Below are positions 1 to 9,682 of a stretch of DNA of 64,000 bases, in pieces; the first letter of the stretch is position 1, and every line of letters begins with the position of its first letter. The stretch is from Nitrosomonas sp. Is79A3 (GTDB taxonomy: Bacteria; Pseudomonadota; Gammaproteobacteria; Burkholderiales; Nitrosomonadaceae). The stretch is from contig NC_015731.1 in NCBI RefSeq assembly GCF_000219585.1, positions 1,922,001 through 1,986,000 on the forward strand, given 5' to 3'. A model generated the notes under the pieces. It ran no database searches and had not been told where the DNA came from. It worked only from the letters and a program-made list of their open reading frames with translations. The position numbers and the translations under genes are program-made.

Positions 1-25
1 ATAATATTCAACAGGAAAGCTTTCA

Positions 26-1483
26 ATGCTGGCATCACTTTTCCAAAATATATCACCTTTCGATCAATCTATTAAAGCATCGCATATTCTCGTAGTACTC
101 CCCAAATTAGAAAAAGTCCCCAAGAAGTTCGATATTACTGGTGAAGAGCCGCTGCAAAAGCTGCTATTGCGACGCGAAATGCAACTAACTGATCTAAGTG
201 AAACGCCAGTTAGTGCAAATCTTGAGAAAGGCGAGTTATGTGCTTGGGTCATGATTGATACAAGCAAGACCGTATTCGATCAACAAACCTGCGTACGGAA
301 AGCACTTAAACTGCTTCTCTCAGAAAATCCCTCCGAAATACATATCAATGTCTATGGAACGACTCAGCAGCGAAGAAATTTTTCTGAATTAACAGTTTAT
401 GCCACCTGGGTCAATGGTGCTGCCCTTCCTGTACGTAAAAATAAACCGGTTAGAAAACCGCTAGATAAAATCTTTTTATATGGCTATAAAGATAGCGAGA
501 ACTTTACCCTGCAGCGCGCGCTGGCTGAGGGAAATTTGTTAGCGCGTGGCTTAACCGCATTGCCAGCAAACGAACTAACACCGAAAACCTATCGCCAGCA
601 AATTAAGAAACTGGCTGAGAACGAAGGCTGGAAATATCAGGAATATGATATAAATAAACTCAAGGAAATCGGTGCAGGTGCCTTTGTTGCCGTTGCCCAA
701 GGCAGTGATTCCGACGATGCTGCCATTGTTCATCTGCAACATCACTGCAAACAACATGCACAGAATAAGAATGTTGCCATTATCGGTAAAGGCATCTGCT
801 TTGATACCGGCGGACATAATTTAAAGCCAGCCCGGTATATGCAGGGCATGCACGAAGACATGAATGGCTCTGCTGTCGCATTGGGTATTTTGCTTGCTGC
901 CACACGGGCTGAAATTCCCGTCAGAATTGACTGTTGGCTTGCAATAGCACAAAACCATATCAGTCCACGTGCCTATAAGCAGAACGACATCATTTCAGCG
1001 CTAAGTGGATTAACAATTGAAATAGTCCACACGGATGCTGAAGGACGTATGGTTCTAGCAGACACCTTAACGTTGGCGGGGAATCTGAAGCCAGATCTAA
1101 TCATCGATTTTGCTACCTTGACCGGCAGCATGAAAACCGCGTTGGGATCACGCTATAGTGGTGTTTTTAGTAATCGCGATGACTTGTCCCAAAAAGCTGT
1201 TTCTGCAGGCAAAGAAAGCGGTGAACGCGTTTGTGTTTTCCCGATGGATGCTGATTATGAAGAAAGTCTTGAAAGCAATGTAGCAGATATCAAACAATGT
1301 GAATTAGGCGGAGAATTCGATCATATTCTCGCCGCGTGTTTTCTGCGGCGATTTGTTAACGAAACGCCTTGGCTGCATATGGATTTATCTGCTAGCAGTC
1401 ATAAAGATGGTTTGGGCGCAGTGGATAGTGAAATTACCGGATTCGGTGTCGGTTGGGCTATTGAATTTCTGAAAACTGTCTGA
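26..1483 (+). CDS. M17 family leucyl aminopeptidase-like protein
   Basis: Cytosolic zinc or manganese aminopeptidase removing N-terminal residues from peptides. The C-terminal half carries the whole M17 active site: K255 and D260 in GKGICFDTGG, K267, D278 in MHEDMNG, and D337, E339 and R341 in HTDAEGRMVLAD. These line up with the seven metal and catalytic residues of E. coli PepA at a constant offset of 15. The N-terminal domain (about 1-165) is divergent, so this is a PepA relative rather than certainly the orthologue. At 485 aa it has normal family length. The ATG follows an AGGAAAG ribosome site. It converges on the lytic transglycosylase gene with a 22-bp gap. Its substrate range cannot be read from sequence. 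Confidence 0.93.
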   Translation: MLASLFQNISPFDQSIKASHILVVLPKLEKVPKKFDITGEEPLQKLLLRREMQLTDLSETPVSANLEKGELCAWVMIDTSKTVFDQQTCVRKALKLLLSENPSEIHINVYGTTQQRRNFSELTVYATWVNGAALPVRKNKPVRKPLDKIFLYGYKDSENFTLQRALAEGNLLARGLTALPANELTPKTYRQQIKKLAENEGWKYQEYDINKLKEIGAGAFVAVAQGSDSDDAAIVHLQHHCKQHAQNKNVAIIGKGICFDTGGHNLKPARYMQGMHEDMNGSAVALGILLAATRAEIPVRIDCWLAIAQNHISPRAYKQNDIISALSGLTIEIVHTDAEGRMVLADTLTLAGNLKPDLIIDFATLTGSMKTALGSRYSGVFSNRDDLSQKAVSAGKESGERVCVFPMDADYEESLESNVADIKQCELGGEFDHILAACFLRRFVNETPWLHMDLSASSHKDGLGAVDSEITGFGVGWAIEFLKTV

Positions 1484-1505
1484 AGAGGTAAAGTGCTTAT
1501 TGCAG

Positions 1506-2795
1506 CTAGCTTTTTACTATGACCAATTTCTGCCCAATTGATAGATTCTCATCACTATCATTCCAAGATTTAATTTGATCAACGGTTGTGCCATAGCGTT
1601 TTGCAATCTCATACAAAGTATCGCCTTTTTTTACAACATAAACATTCGACTGATAATTTTGTAACTGTTTCTTCTTTCGTGCAATATTATCGGCTTGATT
1701 CTCCGTCACATCATGCGGAACTAGTATTTTCTGTCCAAGCGTGACATTTTTATGTCTGGCAATCCCGTTAATTGTTTTTAATTGCATTACGGTAGTACGA
1801 TGACGGGCTGCAATTTCATTGATATTCTCACCTTTCTTGACGCGATAGAACTGCCATGAAACCCTGGGGTCTTGATAAGTTTCCAGATTTTTTAAAAAGA
1901 TCTCTTTATTGTTCTTAGGTAATAATAAAGTACGCGGCGCATCAGACACTTTAATTACATAGCGATTATAGGCCGGATTTAGGGCACTAAATTCAACTTC
2001 GGAAATGTTTGCTAGACGGGTAACTAAGGAGATGTCGATAGGTTCATGTATTTTAATTTGGTCAAAATACGGCCGGTTCGCTATCGGTCGAATTTGTATA
2101 CCATATTTTTTAGAATTAACAATGATATCTTTAACCGCCAATAGCTTATATACGTAGTGCTTTGCATCAACAGGCAGGTTCAAATCATAAAAATTGCCTG
2201 ATCTGCCTTTATGAATGCTCCTAGATAATACTTTACTGACAGCTCCTTCACCTAAATTGTATGCCGCGATGGCCAACTTCCAATTATCAAACTTCTGATA
2301 CAGATATTGCAAATAATCGAGAGCGGCCTGAGTTGATGCAATAATGTCACGGCGATCATCGTGCCATACATTTTGTGCCAATCCTAAGATTCGCCCCGTT
2401 TCAGGTTGAAATTGCCATAACCCTGCAGTCTGGCTATTAGATTTAATCAGAGGATTGTATGTGCTTTCAACAACCGGCATCAACGCGATTTCCATCGGCA
2501 TGCCGCGGCGCTCGACTTCCTCCACAATATAATACAGATACCGTTCGCTATTCGCGATAATACGATTAAAAAATTCCGGATTCTGCGAATAGGAAGCACC
2601 TATTCTATGAACTATTTTACTGTCTGGTGGCAACGCAAGTGCAAAACCATTTTGTAAGCGGCTCCACAAATTTGCATGATACTGAATCTTTCCTTGTACC
2701 AATCTTTCCGCAAATGCATCCAACGATATAAATGTACAAGTCCAAAAAAGTAACGATGTCAGTAAAACAAGAAGGCCATTTCTCTTTAAAATCAT
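1506..2795 (-). CDS. mltD: Membrane-bound lytic murein transglycosylase D (MltD-like) with two LysM domains
   Basis: Cleaves peptidoglycan glycan strands with formation of anhydromuramic acid. An N-terminal hydrophobic export segment (about residues 8-29) is followed by an SLT lysozyme-like domain with the catalytic Glu in VVESTYNPL and the family motif AGLWQFQPETG. Two LysM peptidoglycan-binding repeats end the protein, around 318-362 and 384-428, each with the KKGE/D-x-x-x-E-I-A pattern. Family members are usually outer-membrane lipoproteins. Here there is only a weak lipobox candidate around FWTC, so lipidation is uncertain. The gene converges with the aminopeptidase. Confidence 0.93.
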   Translation of the reverse strand: MILKRNGLLVLLTSLLFWTCTFISLDAFAERLVQGKIQYHANLWSRLQNGFALALPPDSKIVHRIGASYSQNPEFFNRIIANSERYLYYIVEEVERRGMPMEIALMPVVESTYNPLIKSNSQTAGLWQFQPETGRILGLAQNVWHDDRRDIIASTQAALDYLQYLYQKFDNWKLAIAAYNLGEGAVSKVLSRSIHKGRSGNFYDLNLPVDAKHYVYKLLAVKDIIVNSKKYGIQIRPIANRPYFDQIKIHEPIDISLVTRLANISEVEFSALNPAYNRYVIKVSDAPRTLLLPKNNKEIFLKNLETYQDPRVSWQFYRVKKGENINEIAARHRTTVMQLKTINGIARHKNVTLGQKILVPHDVTENQADNIARKKKQLQNYQSNVYVVKKGDTLYEIAKRYGTTVDQIKSWNDSDENLSIGQKLVIVKS

Positions 2796-2950
2796 TTATA
2801 TATATTATTTTTTATATCCATATCAGCTAACAGGATATATAAATTTCCGATCTTTGCAAACTGTTTTTTACATGAAAAAATACACCTATTCAGAAAATAA
2901 TGTTTACTATCATAATATTATATAAATTACTTTAAGAAAAATATTAAGAA

Positions 2951-3370
2951 TCATTCTCGAATATTGGATTGACTATTGAATTCCTGAAGTAAAATTGTTG
3001 ATTTTGGCTGCCATCCCTTTTTTCGATAATCAACTGTAACGTTGGTAAAAATGCCGCCCCGCACGTAAAAACGAGCGATTAATCGAATATATCTTGGCTT
3101 TAAAGCTGCAACGAGATCATCGAGAATTTTATTAGTAACCGCTTCATGAAATACTCCCTCATTCCGGTATGACCAGATATAAAGCTTAAGGCTTTTCAGT
3201 TCAACGCATTTTTTATCCGGGATATAGTCCAGTATTAAGGTTGCGAAATCAGGCTGCCCTGTTTTGGGACACAAACAGGTAAATTCTGGAATCTCCATAT
3301 GGATATGATAATCCCGGCCCATAAAAGGGTTTGGAAATGTCTCAAGCGTCTTCTCAAGTTTACTGGCCAT
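2951..3370 (-). CDS. queF: NADPH-dependent 7-cyano-7-deazaguanine reductase QueF (type I)
   Basis: Reduces the nitrile preQ0 to preQ1 in queuosine tRNA modification. The 139-aa length fits the single-domain type I enzyme. The catalytic Cys34 and Asp41 lie in [12 protein letters not shown], and the substrate and NADPH-binding segment [14 protein letters not shown] follows at about 63-76. It is transcribed divergently from smc with about 95 bp between the two starts, so their promoters share that interval. It stands alone rather than with other queuosine genes. Confidence 0.96.
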   Translation of the reverse strand: MASKLEKTLETFPNPFMGRDYHIHMEIPEFTCLCPKTGQPDFATLILDYIPDKKCVELKSLKLYIWSYRNEGVFHEAVTNKILDDLVAALKPRYIRLIARFYVRGGIFTNVTVDYRKKGWQPKSTILLQEFNSQSNIRE

Positions 3371-3464
3371 TCTTCATGCTCATGGTTAAATTAATTCAGT
3401 TACAATAAATATCTTGCGCTATGCGTTTTCCCTATTATAACTGCCTTATCTCATAAACAAAAAA

Positions 3465-6400
3465 TTGCGCTTAACCCATATCAAACTTGCCGGCTTCAAA
3501 TCATTCGTCGATCCAACTGTAATTTCTATTTCCCAAGATCTTGTAGGCATCGTGGGTCCCAATGGTTGTGGTAAATCAAATATCATCGATGCGGTGCGCT
3601 GGGTTCTGGGTGAATCTAAGGCCTCTGCGCTACGGGGCGATTCGATGCAGGATGTTATCTTCGCAGGATCAGATAACCGGAAAGCTGTGGGACGCGCCAG
3701 TGTCGAAATAGTTTTTGATAATCACTTAGGTAAAATAACCGGGCAATGGTCTAGTTATGCAGAAATCGCGATTAAACGCGTGCTTCAACGCGATGGCATC
3801 TCAAACTATTTCATCAATAACCTGCAAGTACGCCGGCGTGATATTTACGATCTTTTCCTCGGCACTGGAGTCGGAGGCCGGGGTTATGCGATTATTGAGC
3901 AAGGCATGATCTCTCGAATTATTGAGGCAAAACCTCAGGAACTAAGAAGTTTTCTGGAGGAGGCGGCAGGAATCTCTCAATATCGGGAAAGACGACAGGA
4001 AACTTTCTTGCGTCTTATAGAGACCAGGAAAAATCTCACGCGGCTAGAAGATATTCGCCAGGAATTAATATCTCAGTTGCAACATCTCGAAATCCAGGCA
4101 AAGATTGCCCAGCAATATAAGAATTTACAAGAAAAATTGCATAGATCGCAATCTTTATTGTGGCTACAGCGTAAAGCTGAAGCGATTGACCAGCGAACTC
4201 ATGCAGAAAATGCAATTAAAAGATTTGAAGCAGAATTGGATATTGTGCGCACAAGTCAACATAATGCAGAAATAGAATATGAAAAAAGCCGGGCAAAAGA
4301 ATATGCCGTCAACGACAAACTGCTCCAAGTACAAGGGAAGTTGTATGCTACCGATGCTGAAATAGGACGTCTTGAGCAAGAAATAAGTTTCTTAAGAAAC
4401 ACAACTGATCGTATAGCACACCAAGTTCAAGAAGCTGAGAATCAACTAGCAAAAAGCAATGAATTAAAAAAAATTAAATTAGAAAACCTAGCACATTGGC
4501 ATCAGGAAAAAACGAAAGCGGAACTCAATCACCAGAAAAGTATTCTCAAGCATGATGCAGAAAACAATAAACTCCCTGTTATTGAAGCGAATTTTCTCGC
4601 TTGCCAAACGAAATTAAACGAGAACCGGCATAATCTTCTCTTAACCGAACAAGCCAATCAACTTGAAGGTAGCCATCTTTCGCATGCCGAAAAGAATATC
4701 CAGCAACTTGAAGCACGATATAACCGTTTATTGAAAGAGCAAAGCGAACTTGCATCTATTGATCAATCCAGACTAACAGAGCAACAGCTAGAAATGGATC
4801 AAGCTGAATCTGCGTTAAATGAAGAAAACCGCAAGCATCAGGATATTGAACATCAATTAATTACGGCAACTCAATTTAAACAGCAAATAACTAATAAAAT
4901 TCAAGAACTGCAACATACATTATCGCAGGCAACTGCCCGCTTCAATGCGCTGCAGGCTCTGCAGCAAAAACTGGAAAACAACCAGGATTTAACTGCTTGG
5001 CTGCGTAAACAGCAATTGGATGTTTTACCTCGCTTATGGCAAAAAATACAAATCCAGCCTGAATGGGAAAATGCGCTAGAAGCAGTTTTACAAGAGCGGC
5101 TCAATAGTATCGAATTTGAGCAATTGGATAGTATCCGGGAATGGATTAATGAGGTACCGTCTGGGAAGTGGACGATTTTTGAGCAAAGCCAAGACACTTC
5201 GCGCAATACTAGTCATCATTCAATAACTAACCAAATAAACTGTGAAAAACTGCTTACTTATGTCATGACAAATCAGCACGAAACTCAAAATGTGCTGGAG
5301 GATTGGTTAAGCAGAGTATATGTGATAGAGAATGCTGAGACGGGTCTCAGCAAAAGATCCATGTTAGACTCAAGCGAAATGCTGGTAACACGGCAAGGGC
5401 ATATTATTACGCGTAATAGTTTTAACTTCTATGCACCTGATTCTCAATTGCATGGTGTTCTGTCCAGACAACAAGAACTTACCAATTTACAAAAAGAAAT
5501 TGATCAGATTGAGTCTCTACTCCATCACCAGCATGGATTTTTAGCTGAAGCTGAACAACAGTGCACCGAATTTAATCGTGCACTCCAGATAATTAAAGAG
5601 AATAGCAAACAAATACAACAGCATTGGCATCGGTTACAACTTGAGACAGTGAAGCTTACACAAATTAACGAGCGAAGCGTTCATCGCAATGACCAGATCA
5701 ATTCTGAATTGGCAGAAATCAAGCAGGCACTCGACAATGAGATTTCGCTGCAAGAATCTGCAAACGCTAGATTAACAAAAAATCTGGCGCAAATTGAAGC
5801 GTTCAAAGAAAATGTACAACAGGCTCAGCTAGCTTGGGAGGCAGCTGATCGTATACTCATAAATAAACGGCAACACATACAGCAAGCAACAAAGGAAATG
5901 CAGGAGATCGGATTTCATGTCAAGACCTGCCTGAGCAAAATCAATGAGACAGAACTTAGCGTCAAATCTATCGATGAAGATTTACAAAAATTAGCAGAGA
6001 GCCATGTCAATCTGCTCAAAGAAAAAGAGGGTTTAAACGAAACTCCACTCAATAAACAATTAGAGGCTGCTCAGATACAACGTAAATTGATTGATCAATC
6101 AGCTTCACAGGCACGGCAGGAAGTCGATGATACCGCACGCTATTTACGTGAAATTGAAAATACCCGCATGGCATCAGAACAAAAATCACATGTCTTGCAA
6201 GATGCCATCAATCAAACCCGGCTCAAGGAACAAGCAGCCAATATTACAATTAGCCAATTTGAAGAACTGATCAATAATGCTAACGTCGACACGAAACAGT
6301 TGTTACCTTTCTACGGGGAGAAGGATATTGCAGCATTACAATCAGAGATTCATCAACTTAACGCAGAGATTGCCACAGTGGGAACTGTCAATCTTGCTGC

Positions 6401-7010
6401 ATTAGAAGAACTCGAGATTGCTCGCGCACGAGAAACCAGCTTACTTACACAATTACAGGATCTCGATGCAGCCATTGCAACCTTGGAAAATGCTATCCAG
6501 CAAATAGACCGGGAAACTCAAATACGCTTGAAAGAAACTTTTACACAGGTCAATACTTTTTTAAACGAGATTTTCCCGGTTATTTTTACAGGCGGGAAAG
6601 CCCGGCTTGAATTTTGTGACGAAAAGGTTCCAGATGACGGTTTATTATTGATGGCGCAACCGCCTGGTAAGAAAAACAGTTCTATTCATTCATTATCGGG
6701 TGGAGAAAAAGCCTTAACTGCATTGGCGCTGATCTTCTCTTTATTCCGCTTAAATCCGGCGCCGTTTTGCTTGCTGGATGAAGTGGATGCACCACTCGAT
6801 GATAGCAATACAGGGCGTTTTTGTGAGTTAGTAAAAAATATGGCGAAACAAACCCAATTCCTGTTTATTAGTCATAATAAAATAACCATGGAGATGGCAC
6901 AGCGATTAATAGGCGTTACAATGCAAGAGCAAGGAGTATCAAGAATTGTGGCTGTAGATCTCGCTGATGCCATTAAAATGGGTACGCGGAATGTACAACC
7001 TATAATCTAG
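3465..7010 (+). CDS. smc: Chromosome segregation protein SMC
   Basis: Condensin ATPase that organises and segregates the chromosome. The start is TTG, because the conserved N-terminus MRLTHIKLAGFKSF begins exactly there and no ATG or GTG precedes it in frame. Walker A is GPNGCGKS at residues 31-38. Long coiled coils flank a hinge at roughly 500-660. The ABC signature LSGGEKALTALAL is near 1077 and Walker B CLLDEVDAPLDD near 1101. At 1181 aa it is full length. zipA follows after 86 bp on the same strand, an arrangement common in betaproteobacteria. Confidence 0.98.
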   Translation: MRLTHIKLAGFKSFVDPTVISISQDLVGIVGPNGCGKSNIIDAVRWVLGESKASALRGDSMQDVIFAGSDNRKAVGRASVEIVFDNHLGKITGQWSSYAEIAIKRVLQRDGISNYFINNLQVRRRDIYDLFLGTGVGGRGYAIIEQGMISRIIEAKPQELRSFLEEAAGISQYRERRQETFLRLIETRKNLTRLEDIRQELISQLQHLEIQAKIAQQYKNLQEKLHRSQSLLWLQRKAEAIDQRTHAENAIKRFEAELDIVRTSQHNAEIEYEKSRAKEYAVNDKLLQVQGKLYATDAEIGRLEQEISFLRNTTDRIAHQVQEAENQLAKSNELKKIKLENLAHWHQEKTKAELNHQKSILKHDAENNKLPVIEANFLACQTKLNENRHNLLLTEQANQLEGSHLSHAEKNIQQLEARYNRLLKEQSELASIDQSRLTEQQLEMDQAESALNEENRKHQDIEHQLITATQFKQQITNKIQELQHTLSQATARFNALQALQQKLENNQDLTAWLRKQQLDVLPRLWQKIQIQPEWENALEAVLQERLNSIEFEQLDSIREWINEVPSGKWTIFEQSQDTSRNTSHHSITNQINCEKLLTYVMTNQHETQNVLEDWLSRVYVIENAETGLSKRSMLDSSEMLVTRQGHIITRNSFNFYAPDSQLHGVLSRQQELTNLQKEIDQIESLLHHQHGFLAEAEQQCTEFNRALQIIKENSKQIQQHWHRLQLETVKLTQINERSVHRNDQINSELAEIKQALDNEISLQESANARLTKNLAQIEAFKENVQQAQLAWEAADRILINKRQHIQQATKEMQEIGFHVKTCLSKINETELSVKSIDEDLQKLAESHVNLLKEKEGLNETPLNKQLEAAQIQRKLIDQSASQARQEVDDTARYLREIENTRMASEQKSHVLQDAINQTRLKEQAANITISQFEELINNANVDTKQLLPFYGEKDIAALQSEIHQLNAEIATVGTVNLAALEELEIARARETSLLTQLQDLDAAIATLENAIQQIDRETQIRLKETFTQVNTFLNEIFPVIFTGGKARLEFCDEKVPDDGLLLMAQPPGKKNSSIHSLSGGEKALTALALIFSLFRLNPAPFCLLDEVDAPLDDSNTGRFCELVKNMAKQTQFLFISHNKITMEMAQRLIGVTMQEQGVSRIVAVDLADAIKMGTRNVQPII

Positions 7011-7096
7011 TGATTGTGGTTGAACGTATAAAACTGACATAATCTGATATCTGTGCTTTGCATAAGGGTAATTTTAGGAGATAGCAAGGAGGTATT

Positions 7097-8281
7097 ATGG
7101 AGATATTGAATATGAGTGACTTGCAAATAAGCTTGATTATCATTGGCGTAATAATTATTGCCGGTGTTGCTGTCTTCAATTGGCTACAACAACTGCGTTA
7201 CCGGCGTAAAGTACAAGCCGCGTTTGATCACAAGCACGATGATATTCTTTTAGATACTCATAATTCTGAAGAAAGCTTTCAACGGATTGAACCAAAATTC
7301 AATAAAACACCGCCGGATATTCCTTTTGATCCTTTTATTCAAACCGAATTACCACCTATTGAATCCAAAAAATCACCGGCAAGGCCAGCAGCTAACGCTC
7401 CTGCCAATATTTCGGCCAGCGCCGTTACGAATTCATCCGCCACTTCCCCCATTCTTGATTACGACAGCAATACAAATTACGTTGTCAACATTCGATCAGA
7501 ATCGGTTATTGCCAATACCTACATCGCCAAACTGCTGCAAAGAAAGTTTGACTTCGGGAAACCGGTTTACTGGCTAGGACAGCGAGACAAAAATGATTCT
7601 TGGGAAGAAATCACCAATGAATCCAATGTCGATAGTGATGGCTACAGCCATATGAAAGGCTGTTTGCAGCTTGCCGATAGAGCCGGTCCCATCAGTGAAG
7701 TTAATATATCTAAATTCAGGGATTTAGTACTAGATTTTGCGTCACAAGTACATGCTACGGCAGAATGTCCGGATATTGTCAGTACGCATGAAAAAGCCGT
7801 AATGCTTGATAAATTTTGCGCTGAAGTGGATGTCATGATAGGCATTAATATCATTAGTAAAGATGACGGCGCATTTGTTGGCACCAAAATCCGTGCATTA
7901 GCAGAAGCCTCTGGGTTTCGGCTCGAATCGGAAGGAATATTCAAATATCGCGATGATAATAATAATGTATTGTTCACACTCAACAACTATGAATCACCTC
8001 CATTCTTGCCCGACAACATAAAGTCACTCACAACACACGGCGTGACGTTTCTGTTGGATGTCCCGAGAGTTGCGCATGGAGAAAGGGTATTTGACCAAAT
8101 GACCCACCTGGCAAAGATTTTCTCCAATACACTTGGTGGAATTATGGTTGATGATAATCGGGTTCCATTGAGTGATAGTGGAATTCTAAGAAGCAAACAA
8201 CAATTGATTGAAATACAAACTTCAATGAAAAAGAATCATATTAATGCAGGCAGCCCAAGCGCTTTGAGATTGTTTGTGTAA
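7097..8281 (+). CDS. zipA: Cell division protein ZipA homologue
   Basis: Inner-membrane protein that tethers FtsZ at the division site. A strong AAGGAGG ribosome site at 7087-7093 supports this ATG. One N-terminal transmembrane helix (about residues 12-32, LQISLIIIGVIIIAGVAVFN) is followed by a basic stretch, a Pro/Ala/Ser-rich linker to about residue 135, and a C-terminal ZipA FtsZ-binding fold (about 225-390). It sits directly behind smc. In many relatives DNA ligase ligA comes next, but here a 250-bp AT-rich gap and a CDGSH gene follow. The linker composition is low complexity, so identity rests on domain order and neighbourhood. Confidence 0.9.
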   Translation: MEILNMSDLQISLIIIGVIIIAGVAVFNWLQQLRYRRKVQAAFDHKHDDILLDTHNSEESFQRIEPKFNKTPPDIPFDPFIQTELPPIESKKSPARPAANAPANISASAVTNSSATSPILDYDSNTNYVVNIRSESVIANTYIAKLLQRKFDFGKPVYWLGQRDKNDSWEEITNESNVDSDGYSHMKGCLQLADRAGPISEVNISKFRDLVLDFASQVHATAECPDIVSTHEKAVMLDKFCAEVDVMIGINIISKDDGAFVGTKIRALAEASGFRLESEGIFKYRDDNNNVLFTLNNYESPPFLPDNIKSLTTHGVTFLLDVPRVAHGERVFDQMTHLAKIFSNTLGGIMVDDNRVPLSDSGILRSKQQLIEIQTSMKKNHINAGSPSALRLFV

Positions 8282-8532
8282 TAAAAACTTTTCACTTAAA
8301 AATTAAAGATAAATACTTAAGCGTCCGTAATCGCTATCAATGCAACACAACGCTTTGATATATTTATTTTGTAACAATTGGTTAGAAAATATTGTTAAGT
8401 GACAGTTGTAAATAATAGACTATGCTGATGATACATATTCTAATTTAGCACTAGAATTAACTTTAATTCGCAATAGCATATTTTATTAGATGATTAATTA
8501 CTATAATAACTTTCTTTAATAAAGAGATAACA

Positions 8533-8778
8533 ATGAATCAATCTTCAAATACAAGACAATCTTTCTCACCCATTGAAGTCAAACTTGAATCAGGAAAAGA
8601 CTACTATTGGTGCACTTGCGGCCGGAGCAAATCACAGCCCTTTTGCGATGGCTCTCATAAGAATACCGAATTCACACCCAAAAAATTTAGTGTTAGTGAG
8701 AATAAAACAGCTTGGTTATGCACTTGCAAAAAAACCAGCAATGCCCCTTTTTGTGATGGCACTCATCTCAAATTGTAA
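8533..8778 (+). CDS. CDGSH iron-sulfur domain protein (tandem)
   Basis: Small 81-aa protein with two consecutive CDGSH [2Fe-2S] motifs: CTCGRSKSQPFCDGSH and CTCKKTSNAPFCDGTH. Each has the three-Cys one-His ligand set (C-x-C...CDG-x-H) known from mitoNEET-type proteins, where the clusters take part in redox sensing or cluster transfer. There is no transmembrane anchor, so it is probably cytosolic. It begins after an AAAGAG ribosome site and stands alone between zipA and the zapB-like gene. Its physiological partner cannot be told. Confidence 0.93.
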   Translation: MNQSSNTRQSFSPIEVKLESGKDYYWCTCGRSKSQPFCDGSHKNTEFTPKKFSVSENKTAWLCTCKKTSNAPFCDGTHLKL

Positions 8779-8912
8779 GAAGCATACAGGCACTGTACTT
8801 TCATAAAAGAAAAACAAAGCATCGCTAGAGCGATCAAGTACTGAGGCACGTCAACAGAATTTAAAATTTGGTTACCCATTAGCCTTTTAATAGTTCAAAA
8901 AGTAGTGTCTCC

Positions 8913-9110
8913 ATGGAAACAGAACTGAAATCTTTAGAAGAAAAAGTTTTTCTACTTTTACGCTTGTATCAGGATACTCGCATAGAGAACAAAAAGTTAC
9001 GTAAAGAGCTTGCAGACACGCACGCCCAATGTGAAAAATTAAATGAAAAAATTCATGTTGCTGCTGACCGTCTTGAGACACTACTTTTAAATATGCCAGA
9101 TAATGAATAA
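8913..9110 (+). CDS. Small ZapB-like coiled-coil cell-division protein
   Basis: A 65-aa, almost wholly coiled-coil protein rich in Leu, Glu and Lys heptads (for example ENKKLRKELADTHAQCEKLN). Short proteins of this type (TIGR02449/ZapB-like) are regularly encoded just before zapA in beta- and gammaproteobacteria. Its last 8 bases overlap the start of zapA in another frame, which implies translational coupling. A role in Z-ring assembly is inferred from that pairing, not shown by the sequence. Confidence 0.8.
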   Translation: METELKSLEEKVFLLLRLYQDTRIENKKLRKELADTHAQCEKLNEKIHVAADRLETLLLNMPDNE

Positions 9111-9402
9111 TAAACCGCTGAATCTCAATATTATGGGGCGTGAGCTTTACGTTACTTGTCCTGATGAAGAGCGAGAAGAAATTCAACTCGCAGCAGCTTA
9201 TCTAGACAGAAAAATTCAGGAAATCAAAGCAGAAGGAAAAGTTATTGATTCTGATCGTATTGCAATTATTGCAGCACTAAGTATCACGCATGAATTACTC
9301 ATGTTGCGTAACGGAACTGGCTTTGACATGAATGAATTTAGGCGTAGAATTATATCATTGAAGAATAAAGTTGATGAAGTAATCAGCGAAAAAGGAAGTT
9401 AG
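9103..9402 (+). CDS. zapA: Cell division protein ZapA
   Basis: Z-ring-associated protein that bundles FtsZ filaments. The N-terminal globular part contains the family pattern LNIMGRELYVTCPDEEREE at about 7-25 and AAAYLDRKI, followed by the helical segment DRIAIIAALSITHELL. A C-terminal coiled coil ends the 99-aa protein, the normal length. The ATG lies inside the end of the ZapB-like gene. The 6S RNA follows immediately, reproducing the classic zapA-ssrS order. Confidence 0.94.
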   Translation: MNNKPLNLNIMGRELYVTCPDEEREEIQLAAAYLDRKIQEIKAEGKVIDSDRIAIIAALSITHELLMLRNGTGFDMNEFRRRIISLKNKVDEVISEKGS

Positions 9403-9425
9403 AATTGTTGTGCATTAAAGGTTAA

Positions 9426-9600
9426 TCCCTGCGGTGTTTGTTAAGATCTATATTCTTTGAACCAAGTATTAGAAAATGGTTGTGGACTTTAGTGATACTG
9501 TTGTGCGCACCGATATACTGGATGTGCCTGATGTATCCGTGAAGCAACCGCCTTGGACCTCATGGTTCAAGATGAAGATCTGACGGCATATGTGGGGAGC
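9426..9600 (+). ncRNA. ssrS: 6S RNA (SsrS)
   Basis: The 200 bases between zapA and the terminator hold a long imperfect hairpin typical of 6S RNA, which binds sigma-70 RNA polymerase in stationary phase. TTGAACCA at about 9457-9464 is matched by TGGTTCAA at 9563-9570. AAGATCT at 9443-9449 pairs with AGATCT at 9576-9581. CCCTGCGG near the 5' end pairs loosely with the 3' GTGGGG. The centre is open, as expected of the promoter-mimic bubble. The location just after zapA is diagnostic. Exact ends are estimated. Confidence 0.88.
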
Positions 9601-9607
9601 TATTACG

Positions 9608-9645
9608 GGGCAAGAAATGTTTATAAGCGTTTCTTGCCCTTTTTA
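9608..9645 (+). terminator. Rho-independent terminator after 6S RNA
   Basis: A perfect 10-bp stem, GGGCAAGAAA (9608-9617) with TTTCTTGCCC (9630-9639), is followed by TTTTT. It most likely ends the zapB-like/zapA/6S RNA transcript. Confidence 0.92.
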
Positions 9646-9682
9646 GTTTTCTGCTTGCTACTTTACTGACAATAAATTTCAC

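Noticed and set aside
7287..7577. 96-codon frame inside zipA
   Set aside because: Overlaps the Pro-rich linker in another frame; no independent ribosome site or motif.
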